From Roseburia sp. (GTDB lineage Bacteria; Bacillota; Clostridia; Lachnospirales; Lachnospiraceae), in contig JAHZFL010000008.1 in assembly GCA_019421345.1 (NCBI GenBank), positions 1 through 64,000 on the forward strand: a stretch of DNA of 64,000 nucleotides, read 5' to 3'. Under the pieces are notes generated by a model. It saw only the letters and a list, made by a program, of their open reading frames with translations, was not told the DNA's origin and ran no database searches. The position numbers were made by a program, and so were the translations under genes. How positions within the stretch are numbered: position 1 is the stretch's first letter; each line of letters starts with the position of its first letter. Shown in pieces: positions 43,875 through 52,980 of the stretch.

Positions 43875-45011
43875 TTAAATAAATCTAAATTTTTGATCTG
43901 CAAAAGCGATCATCTCATTCTTTTGGAGACTTACCCTTGTCTTGTAATTTAAGAGCTCCCCTCCCACACGTGTCCCATTCAGGGAATTTAAGTCCTCCAC
44001 AAAATAAATATCCTCCACTCTCGTGATCCTCGCATGTCGCCTGCTGACTGTTTTACTTGGAATATATCCTGCACAGCCTTCATCGCTTCCTATGATATAC
44101 TCCTCCCCGGTAATAACCAGATTTTCACATTTCCCAACTCCCTCATACCGCAAAATACCTTCCGCCTTTTTTCCAAGCTCCTTTAATAATACCGTCGGTC
44201 TGGAAACCGTCTCCTCTACTTGCTCGGGTTCAAATACAAACGTTTCTTCCGCCTCCCTTTTCATCCCCCGTCCCAGAATACACCCGATTCCCACTTTCCA
44301 CTGCTCCAGCTTTTCACAGAGCGCCTTTTGCACCTTCAAAATCCCGAACAACCTTAGCAAGCGCCCGTTTGCTGTCTCCCTATGCAGCTCCTCTATCGTC
44401 TGTTCCTGTTTTTGGTCTTCTTCCTGTTCCTTTGGTAGTATAAGCTTTTCCTCCCCATATTCCTCCTCACTCTGATAGGAGAGATGTATCTCATCCTTGA
44501 TTTTAGACAAATTCCATCCACCCTTTACGGATTGCTCATAAATTCCATAAGCAAGCTCCACCGCACGCGGATCCTCATGATCGAGCTTAGTCAAAAAATA
44601 TTCCATAAGCTGCGAAAATGCCTGCTCTACCGGAATTTCATTTTCAGGATCATAACATATACCAATATGCTCTGTCCCGTAATCCGAAAACATATATTCC
44701 GGTCGGAGCAGCAAGCCCTCCGACCGGAGCAGCAAGCCCTCCAATCCCTCCGCCGCATCATAAACTCCCATTAAAATTCGACAAAGCAGTTCACAAGTCA
44801 ACTGCCCGTCATCCAACAGCACATCGAGGGACTGTTTTCCCGTAATGTCATACCACAGCTCCGCCTCCCCGTCCTCGCAAACATATTCCGCGAACAGAAC
44901 ACTCTCTAACGCCAACTGCGTCATCATCATCAATTCCCACCGAACAGGCGGTTTCCTCTGCGCAATGACCATATAACTTTTCATGAATCTTCTAATATAC
45001 CGTATTTCCAT
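43875..45011 (-). CDS. DUF6382-FHA domain protein of the Tad operon
   Basis: 378 aa. An N-terminal domain of DUF6382 type (residues 1-190) and a C-terminal FHA domain (about 290-378: IIGSDEGCAGYIPSKTVSRRHARI, DLNSLNGTRVGG) that binds phosphothreonine peptides. A 21-bp tandem duplication (44704-44745) gives a repeated GLLLR(S/P)E within the first domain. It is last in the Tad operon, and its start overlaps the TadE-like stop by 20 bp. FHA plus the Ser/Thr kinase at 56917 suggests phospho-regulated pilus function. Confidence 0.88.
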   Translation of the reverse strand: MEIRYIRRFMKSYMVIAQRKPPVRWELMMMTQLALESVLFAEYVCEDGEAELWYDITGKQSLDVLLDDGQLTCELLCRILMGVYDAAEGLEGLLLRSEGLLLRPEYMFSDYGTEHIGICYDPENEIPVEQAFSQLMEYFLTKLDHEDPRAVELAYGIYEQSVKGGWNLSKIKDEIHLSYQSEEEYGEEKLILPKEQEEDQKQEQTIEELHRETANGRLLRLFGILKVQKALCEKLEQWKVGIGCILGRGMKREAEETFVFEPEQVEETVSRPTVLLKELGKKAEGILRYEGVGKCENLVITGEEYIIGSDEGCAGYIPSKTVSRRHARITRVEDIYFVEDLNSLNGTRVGGELLNYKTRVSLQKNEMIAFADQKFRFI

Positions 45012-45213
45012 GATCTGCTAATTCCCCCGCTCCCTTCCATAAATAAAATAATTCGACTGCATCCAAAGGCTCCTCCTGCTCCAGACATTCAACCGTAGCC
45101 CTGCATTCCAGATATAGATCGACGCCGCCGCGAACCGCGATTACGATTAAAAATAACAGCAGCGGAATTATTAACGCCGCCTCTACCGTAAGACTTCCAT
45201 CAATCTTTCTCAT
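44992..45213 (-). CDS. TadE-like small pilus protein
   Basis: 73 aa. The N-terminal MRKIDGSLTVEAALIIPLLLFLIVI is the typical TadE/pseudopilin anchor with Glu after the hydrophobic start, then a short external tail. It overlaps the preceding peptidase stop by 4 bp and the FHA gene by 20 bp. Confidence 0.85.
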   Translation of the reverse strand: MRKIDGSLTVEAALIIPLLLFLIVIAVRGGVDLYLECRATVECLEQEEPLDAVELFYLWKGAGELADHGNTVY

Positions 45214-45632
45214 AATAATCCAATAAGATATGCCGCCGCCAAAAAAGGCACAAACGGCAGGCTGTCATGTTTCCCCTTTCTTTTTATTACAATGAAAAAT
45301 AATGCCGTGATTCCCATAAGCCAAAGCGCCAGAAACAAAAGTGCAATGCTTTCCCAAAATCCAAGATATATGCCGCACACAAGCAGCATCATTCCGTCCC
45401 CGGACCCGACGACACCTTTTCCCCACAAAGAAATCATCAAAAAAACCGCGCCCGGCACGCTGCCAAGCAATAAATCTGCCACTCCCCGCTCGCGAAAGAT
45501 AACTTGCAATAAAATACCCGCGACTCCGCCTGCAAGCGGGATCAATAAATGAATCTTTTTTTCTTGAAAATCCTCATATCCTGCACCCGCAAGTATGAAA
45601 AGCAATACTGTCTCCGCTATTTTATTCCCCAT
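45210..45632 (-). CDS. Type IV prepilin peptidase (A24, TadV/CpaA-like), second copy
   Basis: 140 aa from ATG 45632. Four to five membrane helices with the two aspartates of A24 peptidases: one in YEDFQEKKIHLL and one in the GSGDGMM motif. It would cleave the leader of Flp/TadE pilins. A second A24 gene leads this operon at 52528. Confidence 0.88.
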   Translation of the reverse strand: MGNKIAETVLLFILAGAGYEDFQEKKIHLLIPLAGGVAGILLQVIFRERGVADLLLGSVPGAVFLMISLWGKGVVGSGDGMMLLVCGIYLGFWESIALLFLALWLMGITALFFIVIKRKGKHDSLPFVPFLAAAYLIGLL

Positions 45633-45674
45633 CGTCCCTCTCTCTTTCCTCATCCCACAGCGTTCACACACTTT

Positions 45675-46559
45675 TTATTCCTTCCAAGCGCCGCAGCGTT
45701 TGCACGGCGTTCTCCCACCTACGTCCCGAAGCTTTACCATATAAATGGTGCGCTTAATTCCGCTGCAATTCAAATCATTATGATAACGGTCTCCATAATT
45801 TGTAATATAAATATTTCCATTTGCCTTTTTTGCATCCACACACTCACTGCATGGATGATATTTTCCTCCGTTTTCATTCCGCAGATTATCAAGCTGCTCC
45901 GGCTTGACCGAACGAATGCTTAAATCCAGATAGGAACAGGTATCTTCTCTATGATAAGCACGCCCCGTCTCCGTAATATAGACCCATTCTTCATGATCCC
46001 CTCCCGCCTGATCGGGTTTCCAGCCGTTCCACTTTCTGCACACCGCATTCTGCCTCACCCATAGACCGTCTATCGCAAACATCTGTATCGGAAGCTTGAT
46101 ATGATATGTCGCCTCCAGTGCAACCTCCCGTTCATCAAACTGCGATGACAAAAGCAAAATGCCAAGCCTTCCATTTTCAATATATTTCTCCGGGAGTTCT
46201 TTTCCTGTCAGCTCTTTAAGAAACAAAGCCTCCGCCTCCAAAAGCTCAACCCCACCCTCTTTTTCTGCCAGATATACCGCAAGCTTTCTGCCCGTATCAT
46301 CAAGTGTCTTTTGCACAATGATTTCGATCTGCATGACGCGGAAGAAAAAAAGAACACTCACAAAAAAGCACGCCAACAGCGGCAGTATTACCGCTGCCTC
46401 TAACGTAAAGGAGGCGTGAAAGCAGAGGCATCGCGGTGTCTCTTTTTGAGAGAGAAAAGCACATTTCCCGGGGAGAGATCCTTCCTTTCTGTAAAATCCT
46501 GTTTGATTTTTATATTCCATACGGTAAAGAGACACCGCGACACCCCCATTCTCACTCAT
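45675..46559 (-). CDS. TadE-like pilus protein with tandem metal-binding-like C-terminal repeats
   Basis: About 294 aa. SFTLEAAVILPLLACFF is a TadE/pseudopilin helix (about residues 50-75), followed by an external domain and two C-terminal repeats: YITETGRAYHREDTCSY...PCSEC and YITNYGDRYHNDLNCSG...PCKRC. This YIT..G..YH....C....C..C unit is known as a C-terminal module of secreted bacterial proteins and looks metal-binding. The start is uncertain: ATG 46559 overlaps the DUF5702 stop and has no clear ribosome binding site, and a 110-bp inverted-repeat segment lies in the first 45 codons. Confidence 0.75.
   Translation of the reverse strand: MSENGGVAVSLYRMEYKNQTGFYRKEGSLPGKCAFLSQKETPRCLCFHASFTLEAAVILPLLACFFVSVLFFFRVMQIEIIVQKTLDDTGRKLAVYLAEKEGGVELLEAEALFLKELTGKELPEKYIENGRLGILLLSSQFDEREVALEATYHIKLPIQMFAIDGLWVRQNAVCRKWNGWKPDQAGGDHEEWVYITETGRAYHREDTCSYLDLSIRSVKPEQLDNLRNENGGKYHPCSECVDAKKANGNIYITNYGDRYHNDLNCSGIKRTIYMVKLRDVGGRTPCKRCGAWKE
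46431..46540. repeat. 110-bp segment bounded by 15-bp perfect terminal inverted repeats
   Basis: TCGCGGTGTCTCTTT (46431-46445) and AAAGAGACACCGCGA (46526-46540) are exact inverted copies bounding 110 bp inside the N-terminal coding part of the TadE-like gene. It could be a MITE-like insertion or a long translational hairpin. No clear target-site duplication is visible. Confidence 0.6.
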
Positions 46560-48009
46560 AAGAAAACGCTTGCTCATTCCGGTACACAAACTTCCCTATA
46601 TCCACCTGTCCGATAACGGAAAATTTCCAGAAAAGTGTATCCGCCTCATAGGAAAGCGCATAGTCTGCGGCGCAGATCATCGCATCCATCCTGCAATCTC
46701 TATACAGCTCCGTTTTTCTTAACGTTTGCTCCATCACATCCATGATGCGATATGCTAACTGTTTCTCCTGCATCAAAAACAAAAGCCCCTTCAAATAACT
46801 CTGATAGCTTAATCCACCCTCACAATTTTTCGCCCGCAGACTGCCATCCAGAACTGTCGACAGACTCATCAGGCTGCTTGTCCACTGATTCTTTCCTTTT
46901 ATAAAAGAAATTTTATCCCCATGAAGCAGCGCCCTTACATCCAAAATGCTTTCCGCATACGCCCATGCACCAATCAATCCATATTCAACCGCCTTAATCA
47001 CCGCAGCATTTGCCGTGACCCCTGCCAGCATGATTGCCATCTCTGATACCTCCAGACGCTTTTTTCCATCCATCATGATGTGAACCACATTTGCAGCCTC
47101 TCTTGTCAGCAAAATACGTCTCACAACCGCTTCCAGATTTTCTTTATCACTCTCTTTGCCTCCAACCACATATTCAAACTCATACGCCAATGCCCGATCC
47201 TGCGCCGGAGCTGCATAATCCGAAAGATATTTATCAGCATATTCCAGTGCCAAAATCTTGTCATACCAGCTAACCTGCTGTATTTTTGTACAGGTTCCTC
47301 GCAAAAGCGCTCGATGCTCCAGACTTTCACCATTTCCAATACGTCTGCCCGAAAGGTCATCCGCCTCCTGCAGCACCATGCCAAGCAGGAAACCTCGTTT
47401 ATGCGCGGCTACGAGATCAAGCACATTCTCCCCCTCTCCTGACTCTGCCACGGTCTTAGCTCCGGTTTCAGATTCCTCTTGCCCCCGGTCTGCAAGCGCC
47501 TGTCTTGCATCCTCAACCGGGTCGGTCTCCCGCTCCTTAGGAACAACTGATTGATTGCTGATGTACTGTTGATACAGATGCCGCGCTGCCAACAACGGAA
47601 AATTTTTCTTCATATCAGAAGCTGCATGATGCAAAAATACCGCCCCTTCTCCGTCCGTTAAAAGCTGATACTCATGCACCGCCGCTGCATTACAGGAAAG
47701 CTTTAGGAGACTGTTTGTTCCTCCCTTGCCCTCTAAGTTTTTCGATACTCTCGATTTAAGCGCCCGTTGTGCATACTGCTCAGAAAATGTATTCGTTCCA
47801 TAAGCTCCGTCCAAACAAAGCAAGTGATACTCCTCCCACAAAAGAGGCTGATACTCCGCAAAAACAGATTCGACCGCAAGCTCCGACGTCATATCCGCAT
47901 ACAGCCGCAGCGACACTGCCCTCGCTCCTTCCAAAAGAGCAAACAACATAGACGCTGCCAGCATAAATACCAACGCGGCAAATACGGTCATACTTCCACG
48001 CGCCTTCAT
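46552..48009 (-). CDS. DUF5702 protein (TadG-like) of the Tad operon
   Basis: 485 aa from ATG 48009 (GGGAGGG upstream). A short N-terminal anchor (MKARGSMTVFAALVFMLAASMLFALLEGAR region) is followed by a long external domain, the layout of TadG-type minor pilus components. It starts 1 bp after the Flp1 pilin stop. Its product is probably processed and exported by the Tad machinery, and could sit at the tip or base of the pilus. Confidence 0.85.
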   Translation of the reverse strand: MKARGSMTVFAALVFMLAASMLFALLEGARAVSLRLYADMTSELAVESVFAEYQPLLWEEYHLLCLDGAYGTNTFSEQYAQRALKSRVSKNLEGKGGTNSLLKLSCNAAAVHEYQLLTDGEGAVFLHHAASDMKKNFPLLAARHLYQQYISNQSVVPKERETDPVEDARQALADRGQEESETGAKTVAESGEGENVLDLVAAHKRGFLLGMVLQEADDLSGRRIGNGESLEHRALLRGTCTKIQQVSWYDKILALEYADKYLSDYAAPAQDRALAYEFEYVVGGKESDKENLEAVVRRILLTREAANVVHIMMDGKKRLEVSEMAIMLAGVTANAAVIKAVEYGLIGAWAYAESILDVRALLHGDKISFIKGKNQWTSSLMSLSTVLDGSLRAKNCEGGLSYQSYLKGLLFLMQEKQLAYRIMDVMEQTLRKTELYRDCRMDAMICAADYALSYEADTLFWKFSVIGQVDIGKFVYRNEQAFSYE

Positions 48010-48010
48010 C

Positions 48011-48178
48011 TCATACCCTCCCGGCATCTTTTGCGATCGTTCGGAAAATATTATTCACCAGATCCGTCAGTTGATCCTTAAAAATAAGCACAAGACCGAT
48101 CAAAACCACCAAAATCAAAATTAACTCCACTACTCCGATTCCATCTTCCTCTGCAATAAATTCTCTGATTCCTCTCAT
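48011..48178 (-). CDS. Flp1-type type IVb pilin, major pilus subunit candidate
   Basis: 55 aa read leftwards from ATG 48178. The sequence starts MRGIREFIAEEDGIGVVE and continues with a strong hydrophobic helix (LILILVVLIGLVLIF) and a short DQLTDLVNNIF tail, matching Flp1-like putative pilins, which have Glu (here after GIGVV) just before the helix. It lies between TadC and DUF5702, in the expected place. It is small enough to be missed in routine annotation. Confidence 0.85.
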   Translation of the reverse strand: MRGIREFIAEEDGIGVVELILILVVLIGLVLIFKDQLTDLVNNIFRTIAKDAGRV

Positions 48179-48210
48179 CCAAATACCTCCGTTTTCATTT
48201 ATTATTGTTG

Positions 48211-49488
48211 TTACATCTGAAATGCAAGCATTGCTGGCACCATTAAGACGATCATGACAAGTCCGAGCATCAGCATCATAGGAAACAAAAGCTTTGTCCC
48301 TGCTTCCTCCCCATAACGACGCGCGGCAGCCTTACGCTTTTCAAATGCCGCTTCCGCCTCCTGATCCAGCAGAAGCGAAAGACTATAACTTCCCTTTTTT
48401 AGATTTTGTGCCAATATCGTTCCAAGCTTACGGTATTCCGCATTTTTACAACGCTCGCCAAAGCGCTCATATGCCGCTGCTTCCCCCATTCCATTTTCTA
48501 TTTCCCTGCAAGCAGTTAAAATTTCCTCGTATGCCGGTCTGTACCCTGTTCCTTGCTTTCCCTTATGCTGCTCATAGGCTTCCGCCAGCTTTCGCAGGGC
48601 TGCCTTTAACGTCATGCCCGCTCCCAAAAGCAGCGCCAGTTTACTGATGATCTCAGGATATTCCAATGTGAGTAGACGTTCTCTTTTCTTCTCTTTCTCC
48701 CTTTTCCTACTATGCTCAAGCACGGGTACAAAAGCAGCCAGCGCCACCCCAAAGAGAAAAATCTTCTCCGGCATATGACTCTTTTGCGTCTGCCATGCAA
48801 GTGTCTTACCCTCTATTTTCTGCGGAAGCGTCAGATATGTTTCACCGGCACACGCTCCCTGCCGTTTTAATTCCCTGCCAATCTGCCAGAGCAGTTCTTC
48901 CTCCTCTGTCCGCTCTGCGGCAAATACGCGAAAATAAAACTCCTCCGTCCGTTCACTTTCGCCGCATACAAGCGTTACCCTCGCCTTCAACGGCACACCC
49001 TCTGGCGGAAGTTCCTCCGCTGTCACTTTTCCGTGCAAATCAATCACATCTGTATCCTCAAAGCTCCAAGACGCAGACACGCTCCCCTCCTGATAGCTAT
49101 CCTTCACTATGACTGCCCGCTCAATATGATTCACCGACTCATTTTCTCCCGGAAATTCCCGTTCGATTTCTTCCGCCGCCGCATTCAAATATTCCTGCTC
49201 CTGTTCCGTTGTCAGAAGCTGTTCGGGAACAGTCAGCTCATATGGCATCTCCTCCCCACCCTCGACTGACAAAGTAAGACGCTGCTCGTAATCCCCTTCC
49301 CCGTATCCATTTCTCTGTAACAGCAGTCCTTCCTTTAGGCCTGCGGCATCGCCCATTCCTGCCAGGATGCCAAGCACTGCCGCTGCCATGCCGATCCCAA
49401 GCATCTTTCGGTAATTTCCCGACAGACCTTTCCTCGCAAATATCCAAACAAACACCGCCGCTGCCAGAAAGCTTATACACAGTGCCAT
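48211..49488 (-). CDS. tadC: Tad secretion platform protein TadC
   Basis: 425 aa. N-terminal membrane helices, a periplasm-like domain (about 65-240) rich in Glu, then a type II secretion F domain (about 275-425, with ISKLALLLGAGMTLKAAL) and C-terminal helices (LLFPMMLMLGLVMIVLMVPAML). It forms the inner-membrane platform with TadB. It is unusually long compared with TadC of about 300 aa, owing to the N-terminal domain. Confidence 0.85.
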   Translation of the reverse strand: MALCISFLAAAVFVWIFARKGLSGNYRKMLGIGMAAAVLGILAGMGDAAGLKEGLLLQRNGYGEGDYEQRLTLSVEGGEEMPYELTVPEQLLTTEQEQEYLNAAAEEIEREFPGENESVNHIERAVIVKDSYQEGSVSASWSFEDTDVIDLHGKVTAEELPPEGVPLKARVTLVCGESERTEEFYFRVFAAERTEEEELLWQIGRELKRQGACAGETYLTLPQKIEGKTLAWQTQKSHMPEKIFLFGVALAAFVPVLEHSRKREKEKKRERLLTLEYPEIISKLALLLGAGMTLKAALRKLAEAYEQHKGKQGTGYRPAYEEILTACREIENGMGEAAAYERFGERCKNAEYRKLGTILAQNLKKGSYSLSLLLDQEAEAAFEKRKAAARRYGEEAGTKLLFPMMLMLGLVMIVLMVPAMLAFQM

Positions 49489-49514
49489 AATCTTCTCCTA
49501 TTTCTTTCTAAATT

Positions 49515-50252
49515 CTAAAGTGAAATCTCCAACACATGCGCCGACAATCTGAGTGCCGCTCCATATCCTACCAATACTCCGGTCATAATACACACCCCAA
49601 GTGCATTGCCGTACAGGACGTCCAAAAAATCTCCTGATGCTACCGTCATATAAGCAAGAATAAATAACGGCATCCCATTCATGATCTGCCCTTCCAGTCT
49701 TTTTCCCGCAAGAACCGCAGCAATCTCCTGCTCCACCTCCATTCTCCCGTTCATCTTGCCAATCGTGGTCCGAATGATTTTGACATAATCCCCTCCGCTT
49801 CTCTTTGCAAACAAAAAAATATCTGCAAAGCCTTCAATTTCTTCACAACCACTGCGTTCTGCAAATTCCGCTAATACCTGTTCAACCGGTTCATTTACAC
49901 GCACTGCCGCATTCATCCGGCATAATTCCTTTACGATCAAAGCTTTCTTTCCGTATAATCCCGTCATCTCCCGCTCAGTCTCACGCCATGCATTTTCCAT
50001 CGAGTACCCGGCAAGCAGCGCTGCCGAAAGCGCCTGCATAGCAGCCTTGAACTCCTCTAGCAACTGTCTCCTTCGCTTTTTTAGCTTTGCTCCCCGCATC
50101 TGCCTGCTGATTACAGCTAAGACAACCGGAAACAATCCCATCCCCCAGAGGGAACGGTAAAAGAGCCATGCCAGAAGCATCGTTGCCGAAAGCGAAACTA
50201 TAAGACACTGTATTTTTTCTGTCAGCGAAAACACATACCTACTGTAATCCAT
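49515..50252 (-). CDS. tadB: Tad secretion platform protein TadB
   Basis: 245 aa from ATG 50252, preceded by GGAGG and 5 nt; the frame opens at 50291. Two N-terminal helices, then a type II secretion F domain (FKAAMQALSAALLAGYSMENAWRE) and two C-terminal helices. It pairs with TadC at the inner membrane to support pilin assembly powered by TadA. Confidence 0.88.
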   Translation of the reverse strand: MDYSRYVFSLTEKIQCLIVSLSATMLLAWLFYRSLWGMGLFPVVLAVISRQMRGAKLKKRRRQLLEEFKAAMQALSAALLAGYSMENAWRETEREMTGLYGKKALIVKELCRMNAAVRVNEPVEQVLAEFAERSGCEEIEGFADIFLFAKRSGGDYVKIIRTTIGKMNGRMEVEQEIAAVLAGKRLEGQIMNGMPLFILAYMTVASGDFLDVLYGNALGVCIMTGVLVGYGAALRLSAHVLEISL

Positions 50253-50283
50253 GTTACCCTCCATTTTCATCCGTCTGCTTTTC

Positions 50284-51504
50284 CTACTCACCGGACAATA
50301 TGTGCTCTGCCCGATACAGCTTATCCCGATTCTTTAATTCCCCTGTCCGAACCAGCTCCTCCGTGCCGTCTGGCTGACGTTTCCGACCATATAATTCATT
50401 CATGACAATCTCTCCGTCAGAAGAAATACCAACCAGCTCCGTCACACTCAACACACGTCTGCTCCCATCCCGCAATCGCCCTAAATGCACAAGAATATCA
50501 ATCCCTGACGCGATCTGGCTTCTCATTGCCGTTATCGGCAGATCAATCCCCATTCGTATCATCATTTCCAATCGGCTTAGCATATCTCTTGCGGTATTCG
50601 CGTGACCGGTAGACAAACTTCCGTCATGTCCCGTATTCATCGCCTGAAGCATATCGAGTGTCTCTGCCCCGCGGCATTCTCCGACAAGAATACGATTCGG
50701 ACGCATACGAAGCGCCGTCCTTATCAGGTCGCGGATTGTGATCGCCTGTACCCCCTGTGTATTTGCATTTCTAGCCTCAAGACGGATCAGATTCGGCTTA
50801 TCGATCAGTTGAAGTTCTGCCAAATCCTCAATCGTGATGATCCGCTCCTCTCTCGGGATATACTGTGAAAGCGCATTTAAAAACGTTGTCTTGCCGGAAC
50901 CGGTACCGCCGGAAATAAAAATATTATACCCGGCGATCACCAGACTCCGCAAAAGCTCTGCCGCTTCAGACGTGACAGCGCCCTTGTGTATCAACTGTTC
51001 CATTGCAAGCGGCGTTTTTGGAAACTTGCGGATCGAGACTGCCGCTCCGTCAATCGAAACCGGCGCGAGCACGATATTTACACGGGAACCGTCTGCCAGA
51101 CGCGCATCTACAATCGGAGACGCCTCATTGACCATGCGGTTGCTGCAGCCTGCAATCTGCTGGATCACATCATCCAGCTTTTCTTTGGAAGAAAAACGTT
51201 TTCCGGACTCATACAAGCACCCGCCCTTCTCATAAAAAATCTTATCTGCGCCGTTTACCATAATTTCCGTAATTTCTTCATCCTCCAAAAGTTCCTGCAA
51301 AACATCGAGCTTTCTTAGCGAATGAAACAGTGACTGCTCCAGATTTTCCCTCTGCGCAAGCGTCAAGAGCCGCCGGTGCGCGTAAGCGTCCACATGCACC
51401 GCAATCAGATTTGCGATTTCTTCATCATCCATTTCTCTGGTCAGATCAATCTTTTCCAGAATGCCTTCCCTCAGCTCAGCAAACTCTATCTCCTCCGTCG
51501 TCAT
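50284..51504 (-). CDS. tadA: Tad pilus assembly ATPase TadA (CpaF)
   Basis: 406 aa. Walker A GGTGSGKT (199-206), Asp box ITIEDLAELQL, Walker B-region RILVGECRGAETLDML and His box GHANTARDM are present, as in secretion ATPases of the VirB11/CpaF group. It drives Flp pilin assembly. The ATG overlaps the TadZ-like stop by 4 bp. Confidence 0.96.
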   Translation of the reverse strand: MTTEEIEFAELREGILEKIDLTREMDDEEIANLIAVHVDAYAHRRLLTLAQRENLEQSLFHSLRKLDVLQELLEDEEITEIMVNGADKIFYEKGGCLYESGKRFSSKEKLDDVIQQIAGCSNRMVNEASPIVDARLADGSRVNIVLAPVSIDGAAVSIRKFPKTPLAMEQLIHKGAVTSEAAELLRSLVIAGYNIFISGGTGSGKTTFLNALSQYIPREERIITIEDLAELQLIDKPNLIRLEARNANTQGVQAITIRDLIRTALRMRPNRILVGECRGAETLDMLQAMNTGHDGSLSTGHANTARDMLSRLEMMIRMGIDLPITAMRSQIASGIDILVHLGRLRDGSRRVLSVTELVGISSDGEIVMNELYGRKRQPDGTEELVRTGELKNRDKLYRAEHILSGE

Positions 51505-52535
51505 AAAGCTCCTCCATGCAGCTTCTGCCTCACATAGTCTCCAAACTCACTCCATAGAAGCTGTCTGCGCACATCGCCTCCCCCTCGTATTTGCTTTGCA
51601 GAAAAGGGGAGCATTATAGACTGTATGCGCCCACACAGCTCCTGTCTCTGTCCCCTCTGAAGATACTCCAGAAACGCCTCCATTCTGCTTTCATAAAAAA
51701 ATCCGTTCTTTATCAGACAATAAATACTGCTGCATGTCTCAAGCATCTGTGGAAACCCACGGATTCCATCTCCGAAGTCACAGACGACTGCCGCAAAATC
51801 TGTATGCTCCTCCAAAAAAGCAAGCAGTTCTGAAAAATCCCTCCCTGTAAAATCATCGAGATTCTCAGGATTTCCAAACGGCGGTATGTAACAGACGCGC
51901 CCGCATTCATAAACACATGTCAGAAAAAATTCTGTTTCCAGACGCTGCCTGCGCAAGCGCAGCACAATATCCCCCATATCGTACTGTCCCTGAAGTCCAA
52001 ATATCTGCAGAAATGCACTGTGACGCATAAAGTTCAGATACAGCACCTTCTTTTGTTCCGATAACGCTTCTGCCAGTGTCAACGAAAACGGCATCTGCAT
52101 CTCGTGCGCCATCGGTGAATAAACGCCAATCACCTCCTGCCGCGTCAGCCTTGCCCCCATCATTTGGAAGCCCACTCCCCCTCCAAGTATCTGTACCTCA
52201 CGAAGTATCGCTTCGACGGGCTGATAACGAAACACACATTTTTTTCGCTCCTGACCGCACGCCTTCTCATCCTCCCGTTCCAGACATTCCTCCCTTGTCT
52301 CCCTAAGGAAAACCGCCGGAAGCTGCTGCTCGCCAATCCTTTTTTCAGCCTCCTTAAAGCCATTCCCTAAGATTGCAGCATCAAACTCCATGTCCTTCCA
52401 TGCCTTAAAAAAATGCTCCTCTGATGAAAACGCATAAACGGCATACTCAAGCGCTTTGCGCTCTGTTAAATACGCGACAAGCCTCTCACGGTATCCGGTG
52501 TCTGCCTCGCATATTGCTACAGTCATTTTACCCAA
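51501..52535 (-). CDS. TadZ/CpaE-like protein with degenerate P-loop
   Basis: 344 aa. Residues 1-125 resemble a receiver-like domain (MTVAICEADTGYRERLVAYL, FDAAILGN), and 130-344 resemble a MinD/ParA ATPase (VIGVYSPMAH in the P-loop position, LYLNFMRHSA, FAAVVCDFGDG, LIKNGFFYESRMEAF). The P-loop Lys and GKT residues are missing, so ATP hydrolysis is doubtful. TadZ-type proteins place the pilus machine at a pole. It overlaps its upstream neighbour by 8 bp. Confidence 0.82.
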   Translation of the reverse strand: MGKMTVAICEADTGYRERLVAYLTERKALEYAVYAFSSEEHFFKAWKDMEFDAAILGNGFKEAEKRIGEQQLPAVFLRETREECLEREDEKACGQERKKCVFRYQPVEAILREVQILGGGVGFQMMGARLTRQEVIGVYSPMAHEMQMPFSLTLAEALSEQKKVLYLNFMRHSAFLQIFGLQGQYDMGDIVLRLRRQRLETEFFLTCVYECGRVCYIPPFGNPENLDDFTGRDFSELLAFLEEHTDFAAVVCDFGDGIRGFPQMLETCSSIYCLIKNGFFYESRMEAFLEYLQRGQRQELCGRIQSIMLPFSAKQIRGGGDVRRQLLWSEFGDYVRQKLHGGAL

Positions 52536-52980
52536 TCACACACCCCCAGACGATAACTGCATATCCGATTAAAATTGCAAGTGAAAAATGTATCAGAGTT
52601 TTTGTTCCGTGTTTCTCTTTTGTGCATAATCGCTGATATACCAGCTTGCCAAGTCCAATGACTACGCCAGCAAAAAATGCGGCAATTATGACAGCCAATA
52701 ACTGCTGTATCATCACAAAACCACCAACTACGGAAAATAATTTGATATCTCCTGCACCTAACGCGCGCAGTTGAAATAAAAGAAATAATAAGATAACCGG
52801 AATAGAAATATTTACTATGAAATGAACAATGCCTATACTTCCTTCCCCAATCACGCGAAGTATCAGACCGCTGACCAATCCAAGAGCAATCAGCCGGTTA
52901 CTGATCCGCCGCTCCCGGAAGTCCATGATCACTGCCAATAAAAGTACCAGCAGCAGGGTTATGCTTTTTCCGTCCCCAAT
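52528..52980 (-). CDS. Type IV prepilin peptidase (A24) at the head of the Tad operon, start or frame uncertain
   Basis: 150 aa if read from an ATT at 52980. The catalytic pieces are DFRERRISNRLI and GAGDIKLF, with hydrophobic helices throughout. Starting at the only normal start (TTG 52938) would remove the first membrane helix. A strong GAGAGGTGAT site sits 6 nt before the ATT. An ATG at 52984 is out of frame and would join in frame if the A5 run at 52965-52969 had four A. The operon starts here under a near-consensus promoter. Confidence 0.75.
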   Translation of the reverse strand: MGDGKSITLLLVLLLAVIMDFRERRISNRLIALGLVSGLILRVIGEGSIGIVHFIVNISIPVILLFLLFQLRALGAGDIKLFSVVGGFVMIQQLLAVIIAAFFAGVVIGLGKLVYQRLCTKEKHGTKTLIHFSLAILIGYAVIVWGCVIG

